Assembly: GCF_014384765.1 (NCBI RefSeq)
Contig: NZ_JACRSP010000001.1
Coordinates: forward strand, 1-64,000
DNA from: Feifania hominis
GTDB taxonomy: Bacteria; Bacillota; Clostridia; Oscillospirales; Feifaniaceae
Direction: 5' to 3'
DNA length: 64,000 nucleotides
Shown: piece after piece, positions 40,481-49,593 of the stretch
How the letters are laid out: the number at the start of each line of letters is the position of its first letter
Numbering within the stretch: the stretch's first letter is position 1
Program-made: the position numbers and the translations under genes
The notes under the pieces: generated by a model
Told to the model about the DNA's origin: nothing
Seen by the model: the letters and a program-made list of their open reading frames with translations, nothing else
Databases searched by the model: none

Positions 40481-41395
40481 ATGCACAGGCTGAAATTGCT
40501 TGCAGGGGATCTCGACAGCAACAACGTGGATCTGCTCTTCGATGAGCCGATGAGCCGGCACACGACCTTTAAAATCGGAGGGCCTGCCGACCTGATGGCC
40601 GTGCCGCACACTCCGGTCGACTTACAGGACATTCTCTCGGCCTGCGCGCGGCACGGCGTCCCTTTTTTCCTGCTCGGCAACGGCAGCAATCTGCTCGTCG
40701 GCGACGGCGGAATCGAGGGCGTGGTCATCAAGACCGACACCTATCTCACGCGCATATCGCGTCAGGGTGACAATACGCTTCGCGCCGAGTGCGGAGCCAT
40801 GCTCACTGCGGTCGCCTCGACCGCGCAGCGCCAGGGCCTGTCGGGACTCGAGTTCTCGTTCGGCATCCCCGGCACCATCGGCGGCGCGGTCTGCATGAAC
40901 GCCGGGGCCTACGGCGGTGAAATGGCCGACGTGGTGCGCTCGGTGCGCTGTTTTACCAGAGAAGGCGAGGAGCTCACGCTCACGGGTGAGGAGCTCGGCT
41001 TCGGCTACCGGAGCAGCGCCTTTTCCGGCGGGGAGTACATCGCCGCCGAGGTTGTCATGGAGCTGCTCGGCGGCGACACGGGCGAGATTCGCGCGCGCAT
41101 GGAGGAATTCAAGCGCCAGCGTGTGCTCAAGCAGCCGCTCGAGTACCCGAGCGCCGGCTCGGTGTTCAAACGGCCCGAGGGCCACTTCGCGGGCCGCTTG
41201 ATTGAGCTCAGCGGTCTGAAAGGGACCCGCATCGGCGGCGCGCAGGTGAGCGAGAAACACGCGGGCTTCGTCATCAACCGCGGCGGGGCGACCTGCGACG
41301 ACGTGCGCCGGCTGATCGCCCACATTCAGCAGACGGTGCTGCGCGACCACGGTGTGGCGCTCGAGTGTGAGGTCAGACTGGTCGGGCGCCTTTGA
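40481..41395 (+). CDS. murB: UDP-N-acetylenolpyruvoylglucosamine reductase
   Basis: A 304-residue MurB flavoenzyme of the type without the Tyr-loop insertion. The FAD-binding motifs LGNGSNLLVGDGG and GIPGTIGGAVCMNAGAYG and the proton-donor Ser of YPSAGSVFKRP are visible. It completes UDP-MurNAc synthesis. The ATG at 40481 follows GAGGGGGA; an ATG at 40436 in the same frame lacks a good site. Confidence 0.95.
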   Translation: MHRLKLLAGDLDSNNVDLLFDEPMSRHTTFKIGGPADLMAVPHTPVDLQDILSACARHGVPFFLLGNGSNLLVGDGGIEGVVIKTDTYLTRISRQGDNTLRAECGAMLTAVASTAQRQGLSGLEFSFGIPGTIGGAVCMNAGAYGGEMADVVRSVRCFTREGEELTLTGEELGFGYRSSAFSGGEYIAAEVVMELLGGDTGEIRARMEEFKRQRVLKQPLEYPSAGSVFKRPEGHFAGRLIELSGLKGTRIGGAQVSEKHAGFVINRGGATCDDVRRLIAHIQQTVLRDHGVALECEVRLVGRL

Positions 41396-41408
41396 GGGGA
41401 GGACGTGT

Positions 41409-42269
41409 ATGGAATTTTTCATTGTGACGGGCATGAGCGGCGCGGGCAAGAGCCGCGCGATCAAGACGCTCGAGGACATCGGCTTCTACTGCATCGACAA
41501 CATGCCGCCCGCGCTGATTCCGCGCTTTGCGGAGATCTTCGGCGGGGAGGACAGCGAGATCGACAAGGTCGCGATTGTCACCGATGTGCGCGGCGCCGCG
41601 ATGTTTCCGAAGATTTTTGACTCCCTCGAGGAGCTAAAGCAAAACGGCCTGAGCTTCAAGATTCTCTTCTTTGACGCGACCGACAGCGTGCTGGTCAACC
41701 GCTACAAGGAGACACGCCGCCGCCACCCGCTCTCGGAGCGCTTCGGCGGCTCGGTGACCAAGGCCATCGAGTACGAGCGCGGGCTGCTGCGCAGCATCCG
41801 CGAGAAAGCCGACGTCGTCATCGACACGACAAACTACTCGCCGGGCGAGCTCAACGACCGCCTGATCGACATGTTTGTCAAGGGCCGCAAAAATTCCATG
41901 ACCATCAATGTGGTCTCCTTTGGCTTCAAGTACGGGCTGCCGGCCGACGCCGATCTGGTGTTTGACGTGCGCTGCCTGCCGAACCCCTACTACATCGCCG
42001 ATCTCAAGCCCCACACCGGGCTGGAGGCGCCGGTTTACGACTATGTGTTCAGCTTTCCCCAGACGAGGGAGTTTTTGAACAAGCTCTGTGACATGATCGC
42101 GTTTCTGATTCCCCACTATGTCGAGGAGCGCAAGCCCCAGCTGACCATCGCCATCGGCTGCACGGGCGGCCGCCACCGGTCGGTCGCAATCGCCGAGGCG
42201 CTGCACAAGTATATCAACACGAACATTGAGCACTCCATCATCAATCACCGGGACATTCACAGAGACTGA
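41409..42269 (+). CDS. rapZ: RNase adapter RapZ/YvcJ-family nucleotide-binding protein
   Basis: A 286-residue protein with an N-terminal P-loop GMSGAGKS (8-15), a middle RRRHPLSERF segment and the C-terminal CTGGRHRSV motif. In Firmicutes (YvcJ) it binds GTP and affects competence and UDP-GlcNAc signalling; in E. coli RapZ steers RNase E. Its ATG follows GGGGAGGACGT. It lies between murB and whiA as usual. Confidence 0.95.
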   Translation: MEFFIVTGMSGAGKSRAIKTLEDIGFYCIDNMPPALIPRFAEIFGGEDSEIDKVAIVTDVRGAAMFPKIFDSLEELKQNGLSFKILFFDATDSVLVNRYKETRRRHPLSERFGGSVTKAIEYERGLLRSIREKADVVIDTTNYSPGELNDRLIDMFVKGRKNSMTINVVSFGFKYGLPADADLVFDVRCLPNPYYIADLKPHTGLEAPVYDYVFSFPQTREFLNKLCDMIAFLIPHYVEERKPQLTIAIGCTGGRHRSVAIAEALHKYINTNIEHSIINHRDIHRD

Positions 42270-42287
42270 CAGCAGAGGTGGCCGCGA

Positions 42288-43217
42288 TTGAAACAGACAT
42301 CGTTCGCCCGACGGACCAAATCGGAAATATGCTCGCTTGAGGGGACCGCGGCGCGCTGCTGCAAGACGGCGGAGCTCTACGGTCTTCTGCTCTTTTCCAT
42401 GAGCTTTTCCCCGGCACTTGTCAAGCTTCAGGCCGAGAACAAGGACGTGGTCGGCCGCGCGGCGCTGCTGTCGGCGGAGCTTGTCGGCGTGCCGCTCGCC
42501 ATCGAGTGCAAGCAGGGGGCAAAATCGGATCGCTTCTACACCGCCGCGACTGAGACGCCGCAGGACGCGCTCGCACTCACCGGCTTTTTCGGACATGCTC
42601 CCGGCGAGCTTGCGCTCACCATCAACCGCGCGCTCTTCACCTGCGAAAACTGCGCGCGCTCGTTTCTGCGCGGGGCCTTTCTCTCGGCGGGCGCAGTCAT
42701 CGACCCGGGCAAGGGCTACCACCTCGAGCTTGCGACCCCCCACATCCGGGTGGGCGAGGGGCTCTGCGCACTGCTCGGCGAGTATGGCATCGCCGTGCGG
42801 AGCACCCGGCGCCGCGGCAACTTTGTCGCCTACCTCAAGGAGAGCGAGGGCATTGAGGACTTTTTGAACCTCATCGGCGCGCAGAACGCGGCGTTTGACA
42901 TCATGAACGTCAAAATCTACCGGGATCTGCGAAACCGCGCAAACCGCGTGACCAACTGCGAGACCGCCAACCTCGGCAAGGCTGTGGGCGCGGCGGCGGC
43001 CCAGCTTGAGGCGATCGGCCGTCTTCGCGGCGCAGGGCGCTTTGAGACGCTGCCGCAGGAGCTCATTGAGGCCGCCGAGCTGCGCGAACAGAACCCCGAT
43101 ATGACCCTTTCAGAGCTCGCCGCGGCGGCGGGCGTGAGCAAATCGGGAATGAATCACCGGCTGCAAAAGCTGCTCAGAGCGGCGAACGACTGTTCGCCTG
43201 ACCAGGAGGCACCATGA
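42288..43217 (+). CDS. whiA: DNA-binding protein WhiA
   Basis: A 309-residue WhiA with an N-terminal LAGLIDADG homing-endonuclease-like domain lacking nuclease residues (CARSFLRGAFLSAGAV) and a C-terminal helix-turn-helix (MTLSELAAAAGVSKSGMNHR; here Asp-Met-Thr). It affects chromosome segregation and cell division in Firmicutes. The start is TTG after AGAGGTGG; the stop overlaps dnaE (ATGA). Confidence 0.94.
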   Translation: MKQTSFARRTKSEICSLEGTAARCCKTAELYGLLLFSMSFSPALVKLQAENKDVVGRAALLSAELVGVPLAIECKQGAKSDRFYTAATETPQDALALTGFFGHAPGELALTINRALFTCENCARSFLRGAFLSAGAVIDPGKGYHLELATPHIRVGEGLCALLGEYGIAVRSTRRRGNFVAYLKESEGIEDFLNLIGAQNAAFDIMNVKIYRDLRNRANRVTNCETANLGKAVGAAAAQLEAIGRLRGAGRFETLPQELIEAAELREQNPDMTLSELAAAAGVSKSGMNHRLQKLLRAANDCSPDQEAP

Positions 43218-46200
43218 CAGAATTCACCCATTTACACGTACATACCGAATACAGCCTGCTCGACGGCGCCTGCCGCATCGGGGAGCTCGTCGAGCGCGCA
43301 AAGGAGATCGGCCAGACCGAACTCGCCATCACCGACCACGGTGTGATGTATGCGGCGGTCGACTTCTACAAGGCGGCCAAAAAGGCGGGCATCAAACCGA
43401 TCATCGGCTGTGAGGTGTACACCGCCGAGGGCTCGCGCCTGAACAAGCAGAACCGCGCCGAGAGCGCCATCGGCCATCTGGTGCTGCTCGCAAAGGACTA
43501 CCGCGGCTACCAGAATCTCATCAAGATCGTCTCCGACGCCTTTACCGAGGGCTTTTACAGCAAACCGCGCACCGATCTCTCCGTGCTGCGCGAGCACCAC
43601 GAGGGCATCATCGCGCTGTCAGCCTGCCTTGCGGGCGACGTGCCGCGGCTGATTGTGCGCGGCGACTACGAGGGCGCGAAGAAGATGGCGCTCGAGTACA
43701 AGGCCATCTTCGGTGAGGACTACTATCTCGAGATACAGGATCACGGCATCCGCGAACAGCTCGTCGTCAAGGACGCGCTTTTGCGCATGTCAAAGGAGAT
43801 CGGCGTGCCGCTGGTGGCAACGAACGACGTCCACTACATCAAAAAGGAGGACGCGGCGGCGCAGAGGGTACTCATCTGCGTGCAGACCGGTAAGACCATC
43901 GACGAGCCGAACCCCATGGCCTTTGAGACAGAGGAGTTCTATCTCAAGACGGGCGATGAGATGGCCGAGCTCTTCCGCGACGTACCCGAGGCGATTGAAA
44001 ACACCAGGAAAATTGCCGCCCAGTGCAACGTCGACTTCACCTTTCATGAGCTGCACCTGCCGAGCTACCAGGTTCCCGAGGGGCGTGAGCCCTATGAGTA
44101 CCTCGAGAGCCTCTGCATGGAGGGCTTTCGCAGGCGCTACCCGGACGACGACGGCAGACTGCTCGAGCAGATGCAGTACGAGCTGTCGGTCATCCGCCAG
44201 ATGGGCTATGTGGACTATTTTCTCATCGTGTGGGACTTCATCAAGTTCGCGCGTGACCGGGGTATTCCGGTCGGCCCGGGTCGGGGCTCCGCCGCCGGCA
44301 GCATCGTCTCATACAGTCTCGGCATCACCGACGTGGACCCTGACCGCTATGGGCTGCTCTTTGAGCGCTTTCTGAACCCCGAGCGCGTCTCCATGCCCGA
44401 TATTGACATCGACTTCTGCTACAACCGCCGCCAGGAGGTCATCGACTACGTCGTGCACAAGTACGGCAAGGACCATGTCGCCCAGATTGTGACATTCGGC
44501 ACCATGGCGGCAAAGGCGGCCATCCGCGATGTGGGGCGGGTGCTGAATCTGCCCTACAACGAGGTGGACGCGGTCGCAAAGCTCGTGCCGCAGGAGCTGA
44601 AAATGACCATTGACAAGGCGCTTCACCTCATGCCCCAGCTGCGCGAGATGGTGCAAAATGACGAGCGGATCCGCGAGCTGATCGACATGGCGCGCAAGCT
44701 CGAGGGCATGCCGCGCCACTCCTCCATCCATGCGGCGGGCGTGGTCATCACGCAGAATGAGCTGTCGGACTATGTGCCGCTGCAGAAGAGTGACGAGCTC
44801 GCCGTGACCCAGTACACCATGACGACGCTCGAGGAACTGGGTCTTTTGAAGATGGACTTTCTCGGGCTTCGCAACCTGACGATCATCCAGCTCGCTGAGG
44901 ACATGATAAACGCCGACCGCGCGCCGGACGACCGCTTCTCCATCGAGGAGGTCGGCTTTGACGACGAGGCCGTCTACGACATGCTCTCCTCGGGGCAGAC
45001 AAACGGCGTGTTCCAGCTCGAGTCGGGGGGGATGCGAAACGTGCTCACCGGCATGCGTCCGCGCAATTTTGAAGATATCATCGCCGTCATTTCGCTGTTT
45101 CGCCCGGGCCCGATGGATGCGATACCAAAGTACATTGAAAACAAGAACCACCCGGAGCGGGTGACATACAAGACCCCGCTTCTCAAGGATATTCTCGACG
45201 TCACCTACGGCTGCATCGTCTACCAGGAGCAGGTCATGCAGATCGTGCGCAAGCTCGGCGGCTACTCTTATGGCCGGGCCGACCTGGTGCGCCGGGCCAT
45301 GAGCAAAAAGAAGCTCGACGTCATGGAGCAGGAGCGCAAGAACTTCATTCACGGCATTCAGCGCGAGGACGGCAGCTTTGAGTGCGTCGGCGCGCTGCGA
45401 AACGGCGTGAGCGAAAAGGTCGCCAACGAGATTTTTGACGAGATGAGTTCCTTTGCGAGCTACGCGTTCAACAAGTCCCACGCGGCGGCCTACGCGGTGG
45501 TCTCTTACCGCACGGCCTACCTCAAGTGCCACTATCCGCAGCAGTATATGGCGGCGCTTCTGACGTCGGTGCTCGACTTTTCCGACAAGGTCTCCGACTA
45601 CATCGGCGAGTGCATCAAGATGGGAATCCGCGTGCTGCCGCCCGACATCAACAGAAGCCTCTCCGGCTTCACCGTCGTCGGGCAGGACATTCTCTTCGGG
45701 CTTGTCGCCATCAAAAACATCGGCTACAATGTGATTGCAAACGTTGTGCGCGAGCGCGAAGAGAACGGGCCGTTTCGCAGCTTTTACGACTTTCTCTCGC
45801 GTATGACCGGGCAGGATCTCAACAAGAAAGCGGTCGAGACCATGATCAGCGCCGGCGCCTTTGACGGCCTCGGGCTGCGCCGCTCGCAGATGCTGGCGAC
45901 CTACGACAAGATCATGGACGAGATTGCCGACTCGCGCCGCAAGAACGTGGAGGGGCAGCTTGACCTCTTTGGCGGCGGGGAGGAGCAGACAGCCGGCGGC
46001 GAGCCGGTCTACCCGGATATTCCCGAGCTGCCCGCAAAGCAGCGGCTGGCGCTGGAAAAGGCGGCGACCGGGCTCTACCTCTCGGGTCATCCCTTAAGCG
46101 AGTACGAGGCCCAGATCGCGGCCATCAAGGGCGTTCGCCTGAGGGACATCACCAGCTCTTTTGAAGAGGGAAACGAGCGCCTCTACGAGGACAACCAGAT

Positions 46201-46756
46201 TGTCACCGTGGGCGGCATCATCGCCGCTTTTCGGCTCAAGACCACCAAGAGCGACGCGACCATGGCGTTTTTGCAGCTGGAGGATATGACCGGTACCATT
46301 GAGGTGATCGTCTTTCCAAAAGTGCTTGAGAAGTTTCAGATGGTGCTGCACGAGGAGGCTGTCGTCGCCCTGCGCGCGCGCATCTCAGCCCGCGAGGAGG
46401 AGGATGCAAAGCTCGTTCTCATGGAGGCGGTCCCGATTGAGCAGGGCGGGTCTCTGACGCTCGCAGAGCGCTTCTCCTATGAGAACTACAAAAAGCGCGC
46501 GCCCGGCACACAGAGTGCGCAGCCCGCCGACGCGGTGCAAAAGCTCTATCTGCGTGTACCGTCGAGAGACAGCGAGCTGCTCGAGAGGGCAATGAAAGTC
46601 ATTCGTATTTTCGACGGGAATATGCCGCTGTACGTGTACTTTGAGGATGAGGCGAAGTACACCGTGGCGAACCGCCGCCTGTGGGTCGACTGCAACAAGA
46701 CGGTTTTGGCAGAGCTGCGGGGCATCCTCGGCGAAAAAAATGTTATTGTAAAATAA
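43214..46756 (+). CDS. dnaE: DNA polymerase III subunit alpha (DnaE)
   Basis: A 1180-residue C-family polymerase. It has an N-terminal PHP domain (HLHVHTEYSLLDG), a catalytic palm with GPGRGSAAGS and PDIDIDF (the catalytic aspartates), a thumb/fingers region, tandem helix-hairpin-helix elements and a C-terminal OB fold (about 980-1060). Firmicutes also have PolC; DnaE extends primers on the lagging strand. It overlaps whiA by four bases. Confidence 0.96.
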   Translation: MTEFTHLHVHTEYSLLDGACRIGELVERAKEIGQTELAITDHGVMYAAVDFYKAAKKAGIKPIIGCEVYTAEGSRLNKQNRAESAIGHLVLLAKDYRGYQNLIKIVSDAFTEGFYSKPRTDLSVLREHHEGIIALSACLAGDVPRLIVRGDYEGAKKMALEYKAIFGEDYYLEIQDHGIREQLVVKDALLRMSKEIGVPLVATNDVHYIKKEDAAAQRVLICVQTGKTIDEPNPMAFETEEFYLKTGDEMAELFRDVPEAIENTRKIAAQCNVDFTFHELHLPSYQVPEGREPYEYLESLCMEGFRRRYPDDDGRLLEQMQYELSVIRQMGYVDYFLIVWDFIKFARDRGIPVGPGRGSAAGSIVSYSLGITDVDPDRYGLLFERFLNPERVSMPDIDIDFCYNRRQEVIDYVVHKYGKDHVAQIVTFGTMAAKAAIRDVGRVLNLPYNEVDAVAKLVPQELKMTIDKALHLMPQLREMVQNDERIRELIDMARKLEGMPRHSSIHAAGVVITQNELSDYVPLQKSDELAVTQYTMTTLEELGLLKMDFLGLRNLTIIQLAEDMINADRAPDDRFSIEEVGFDDEAVYDMLSSGQTNGVFQLESGGMRNVLTGMRPRNFEDIIAVISLFRPGPMDAIPKYIENKNHPERVTYKTPLLKDILDVTYGCIVYQEQVMQIVRKLGGYSYGRADLVRRAMSKKKLDVMEQERKNFIHGIQREDGSFECVGALRNGVSEKVANEIFDEMSSFASYAFNKSHAAAYAVVSYRTAYLKCHYPQQYMAALLTSVLDFSDKVSDYIGECIKMGIRVLPPDINRSLSGFTVVGQDILFGLVAIKNIGYNVIANVVREREENGPFRSFYDFLSRMTGQDLNKKAVETMISAGAFDGLGLRRSQMLATYDKIMDEIADSRRKNVEGQLDLFGGGEEQTAGGEPVYPDIPELPAKQRLALEKAATGLYLSGHPLSEYEAQIAAIKGVRLRDITSSFEEGNERLYEDNQIVTVGGIIAAFRLKTTKSDATMAFLQLEDMTGTIEVIVFPKVLEKFQMVLHEEAVVALRARISAREEEDAKLVLMEAVPIEQGGSLTLAERFSYENYKKRAPGTQSAQPADAVQKLYLRVPSRDSELLERAMKVIRIFDGNMPLYVYFEDEAKYTVANRRLWVDCNKTVLAELRGILGEKNVIVK

Positions 46757-46774
46757 AGTAAATTAGGATAGAAT
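46746..46774 (+). promoter_or_regulatory. Sigma-A promoter of pfkA
   Basis: TTGTAA at 46746-46751 and TAGAAT at 46769-46774 are separated by 17 bases. The -35 overlaps the dnaE 3' end. Confidence 0.68.
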
Positions 46775-46816
46775 ATTTCATGTTCGTAAGAATTTAAATT
46801 TTGGGGGGTAGACCTG

Positions 46817-47779
46817 ATGAAAACAATCGGTATTTTGACAAGCGGGGGAGACTCTCCCGGCATGAACGCCGCAGTCAGAGCTGTGACAAGAGCCGCCATC
46901 AACCGCGGCATCCGTGTCATGGGTATCCGCAGGGGGTACAGCGGCCTGATTTCGGGCGATATTTTTGAGATGGATGTCAGAAGCGTGTCGGACATCATCC
47001 ACCGCGGCGGAACTGTGCTCTACACCGCAAGAAGTGAAGAGTTCAAGACCGAGGAGGGCATGCAGAAAGCGATACAGACCTGTAAGGAATTTGGTATCGA
47101 GGGCGTTGTGGTCATCGGCGGCGACGGCTCTTTCCGCGGTGCGAGCGATCTGTCTGCGCGCGGTATCCCGTGCGTGGGTCTGCCCGGAACCATTGACAAC
47201 GATGTCGGCTGCAGCGACTATACCATCGGTTTTGACACGGCCATCAACACGGTCATCGCGATGGTGGACCGCCTGCGTGACACCGCGCAGAGCCACGACC
47301 GCTGCTCGGTGGTCGAGGTCATGGGCCGCCGCGCGGGCTACATCGCGCTCGAGGCCGGCATCGCGGTCGGCGCCTCGGCGATCCTGGTTCCCGAGGTTCC
47401 CTATGACATTGAAAACGACGTGTTAAAGCGTATGGAGAAGATCTCCAAGACCGGCAAAAAGCACTTTATCATCATTGTCGCCGAGGGCCTTGAAATCACC
47501 GACAAGCTCACCGAGATCATCGCCGAGCGCACCCAGATGAACACCCGTTCCACCGTTCTCGGCCACGTTCAGCGCGGCGGCAGCCCGACCGGCTACGACC
47601 GCGTCATGGCAAGCCGCATGGGCTACCACGCGGTGGAGCTGCTCTCGCAGGGCATTGGCAATCGCGTCGTTGCGTTTAAGGATAGCAAGATTGTGGATTT
47701 CGATGTGCAGCAGGCTCTGTCCATGCACAAGGAATTCCCGGTCGAACTCTACAAGATGGCCTACGAGATTTCCATCTGA
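46817..47779 (+). CDS. pfkA: ATP-dependent 6-phosphofructokinase
   Basis: A 320-residue PfkA. The ILTSGGDSPGMNA N-terminus, GGDGSFRGA (Gly, not Asp, at the site that separates ATP- from PPi-dependent enzymes) and PGTIDNDV are present. It phosphorylates fructose 6-phosphate in glycolysis. A GGGGGG site precedes the ATG. Confidence 0.96.
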   Translation: MKTIGILTSGGDSPGMNAAVRAVTRAAINRGIRVMGIRRGYSGLISGDIFEMDVRSVSDIIHRGGTVLYTARSEEFKTEEGMQKAIQTCKEFGIEGVVVIGGDGSFRGASDLSARGIPCVGLPGTIDNDVGCSDYTIGFDTAINTVIAMVDRLRDTAQSHDRCSVVEVMGRRAGYIALEAGIAVGASAILVPEVPYDIENDVLKRMEKISKTGKKHFIIIVAEGLEITDKLTEIIAERTQMNTRSTVLGHVQRGGSPTGYDRVMASRMGYHAVELLSQGIGNRVVAFKDSKIVDFDVQQALSMHKEFPVELYKMAYEISI

Positions 47780-47811
47780 CTTGAGAGAAACATCTGTTTT
47801 TGCTGACACAG

Positions 47812-47845
47812 AGGGCTGCCGTCACCGGCGGCCCTTTGCTTTTTT
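47812..47845 (+). terminator. Terminator after pfkA
   Basis: The arms AGGGC/GCCCT (47812-47816 with 47831-47835), extended by inner TGCCG/CGGCG pairing, are followed by TTGC and TTTTTT. Confidence 0.82.
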
Positions 47846-47896
47846 GACAAATTATTGTAAATATGAAGTCGCGTCGAGCGCGCGGCTCGGCGATGA

Positions 47897-47939
47897 GAAA
47901 ACGCCCCGTTACACGATAACGGGGCGTTTTCTTTTTTTT
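47897..47939 (+). terminator. Second strong terminator before uxaC
   Basis: A perfect 15-bp stem (47897-47911 with 47917-47931) with a 5-base loop is followed by eight T residues. It stands 50 bases after the pfkA terminator. The rest of the 338-base gap up to uxaC (47940-48117) shows no confident promoter, operator or riboswitch. Confidence 0.92.
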
Positions 47940-48117
47940 GCGGCTCACAGCAGAATGAAACCCATAAAATGCAATGTTCCCCACGCTTTTTACATAGCGG
48001 GAAAAGTGCCGCTGGCAATACAATAAATATGGATATTGCCGCTGTCGCCGCGGATGTTTTTTCATTCAATCAGAAGTGCGGCTTCGAAAGATTACCAATA
48101 TGAGGATGTGATGATTT

Positions 48118-49527
48118 GTGAAAAAATTTATGGACGAGAATTTTTTGCTCGACGGGTCATCGGCAGAGCAGCTGTTCAAGTCGGTTGAAAAACTGCCGAT
48201 CGTCGACTTTCACTGCCACCTGTCCGCGCAGGAGATCGCACAGGACAAGTCATACGAAAGCATCACCGAGCTGTGGCTGGGTCACGATCATTACAAATGG
48301 CGCGCCATGCGTTTTCACGGAATTGAGGAGCAGTACATAACGGGTGACGCCGACCCCAGAGAAAAATTCAGGGCCTTTGCGCAGACCCTTGAGCACTGTC
48401 TTGGAAATCCGCTCTACCACTGGTCTCACATGGAGCTCTCCCGGTATTTTGGAATTTATGAGCCGCTGAGCACGCACAACTGCGACGAAGTGTACGATCG
48501 CTGCAACCGGGTTTTGCAAAGCGGCCTCAGCGCAAGAAAGATGATTCAGGACAGCAATGTTGAGATGATCTGCACGACGGACGATCCGTGCGACTCGCTC
48601 GAGTACCACAGTCAGCTTCAGAGAGAGAAGTTTCAGACGCTGGTGGTTCCCTCTTTTCGGCCGGACGGCGCGCTGCGCATTGAGGCGAAAGGATTCCGGG
48701 AGTATGTCAGCCGGCTCGCCGCCGCAGCGGACGTTGAAATCAGCGATTTCAACGGGCTCTGCTGCGCGCTGGAGCGGCGGCTGAAAGCGTTCTGCGCGCT
48801 CGGCTGCCGGGTTTCCGACCACGCGCTCGAGAAACTGGTGTTTGCCCCCGACTGTGACCGGCTGAAAGTACGGGCGTTTGAAAAGGCTATGCGGGGAGAG
48901 GAGATCACCGAGCAGGAGAGCCGTGCCTATCAGACGGCGCTTCTGGTCTTTCTCGCGAAACTCTACAGGCAGCAGAATGTCGCCATGCAGCTTCACGTCG
49001 GCTGCATGCGAAACATCAACACGCGCATGTTCAACGAGCTCGGCCCGGATACCGGCTATGACGCGATACTCGACACGGGCGATTTACGCGATCTGGCCCG
49101 CCTGTTTGACCGGCTTGAGCAGGAGGACAGCCTGCCGAGGACCATCGTCTTTCCGCTCGACGGCAACGCAAATCGGGCGCTGTTTACCATCTGCACCTCG
49201 TTCGGCGGGGCAGGCCGCAGAGGCTATGTCCAGATTGGGCCGGCGTGGTGGTTCAACGACACAAAAAGCGGCATGGAAAACCAGCTTCGCGACTTCGCGG
49301 ACCTGGGCTGCCTCGGAGACTTCGTGGGGATGCTCACGGATTCCCGGTCGCTCATTTCCTATCCGCGCCATGAGTATTTCCGCCGCATTCTCTGCAACAT
49401 GCTCGGCCGGATGATGGACTGCGGCGAGATTCCGCAGGACATGGAACTGGCGGGGAAAGTGGCGGAGAATATCTGCTACTACAACGCTGCGGATTACTTT
49501 GGACTCAAACAGAGACAACCGGATTGA
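48118..49527 (+). CDS. uxaC: Glucuronate/galacturonate isomerase UxaC
   Basis: A 469-residue uronate isomerase of the amidohydrolase fold. It has the N-terminal DFHCHLSAQEIA metal motif, the CTTDDPCDSLEYH segment and the C-terminal VGMLTDSRSL region with the metal-binding Asp. It converts D-glucuronate to D-fructuronate and D-galacturonate to D-tagaturonate. The start is GTG after GAGGATG. It opens the cluster of nine same-strand genes with small gaps. Confidence 0.95.
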   Translation: MKKFMDENFLLDGSSAEQLFKSVEKLPIVDFHCHLSAQEIAQDKSYESITELWLGHDHYKWRAMRFHGIEEQYITGDADPREKFRAFAQTLEHCLGNPLYHWSHMELSRYFGIYEPLSTHNCDEVYDRCNRVLQSGLSARKMIQDSNVEMICTTDDPCDSLEYHSQLQREKFQTLVVPSFRPDGALRIEAKGFREYVSRLAAAADVEISDFNGLCCALERRLKAFCALGCRVSDHALEKLVFAPDCDRLKVRAFEKAMRGEEITEQESRAYQTALLVFLAKLYRQQNVAMQLHVGCMRNINTRMFNELGPDTGYDAILDTGDLRDLARLFDRLEQEDSLPRTIVFPLDGNANRALFTICTSFGGAGRRGYVQIGPAWWFNDTKSGMENQLRDFADLGCLGDFVGMLTDSRSLISYPRHEYFRRILCNMLGRMMDCGEIPQDMELAGKVAENICYYNAADYFGLKQRQPD

Positions 49528-49593
49528 ATTCCGGTTGTTTTTCGATGCGCCGGCGGGTTCAAAGTCGGTAAAACAGAGAGGGAGGCGTTTTTC

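Noticed and set aside
44309..46090. A 593-codon minus-strand frame across dnaE
   Set aside because: It is antisense to DnaE polymerase motifs and has no Shine-Dalgarno site or family signature.
48000..48117. A catabolite-responsive (cre) site before uxaC
   Set aside because: No sequence close to the cre consensus was found by eye in the gap, although regulation by HPr/CcpA would be expected.
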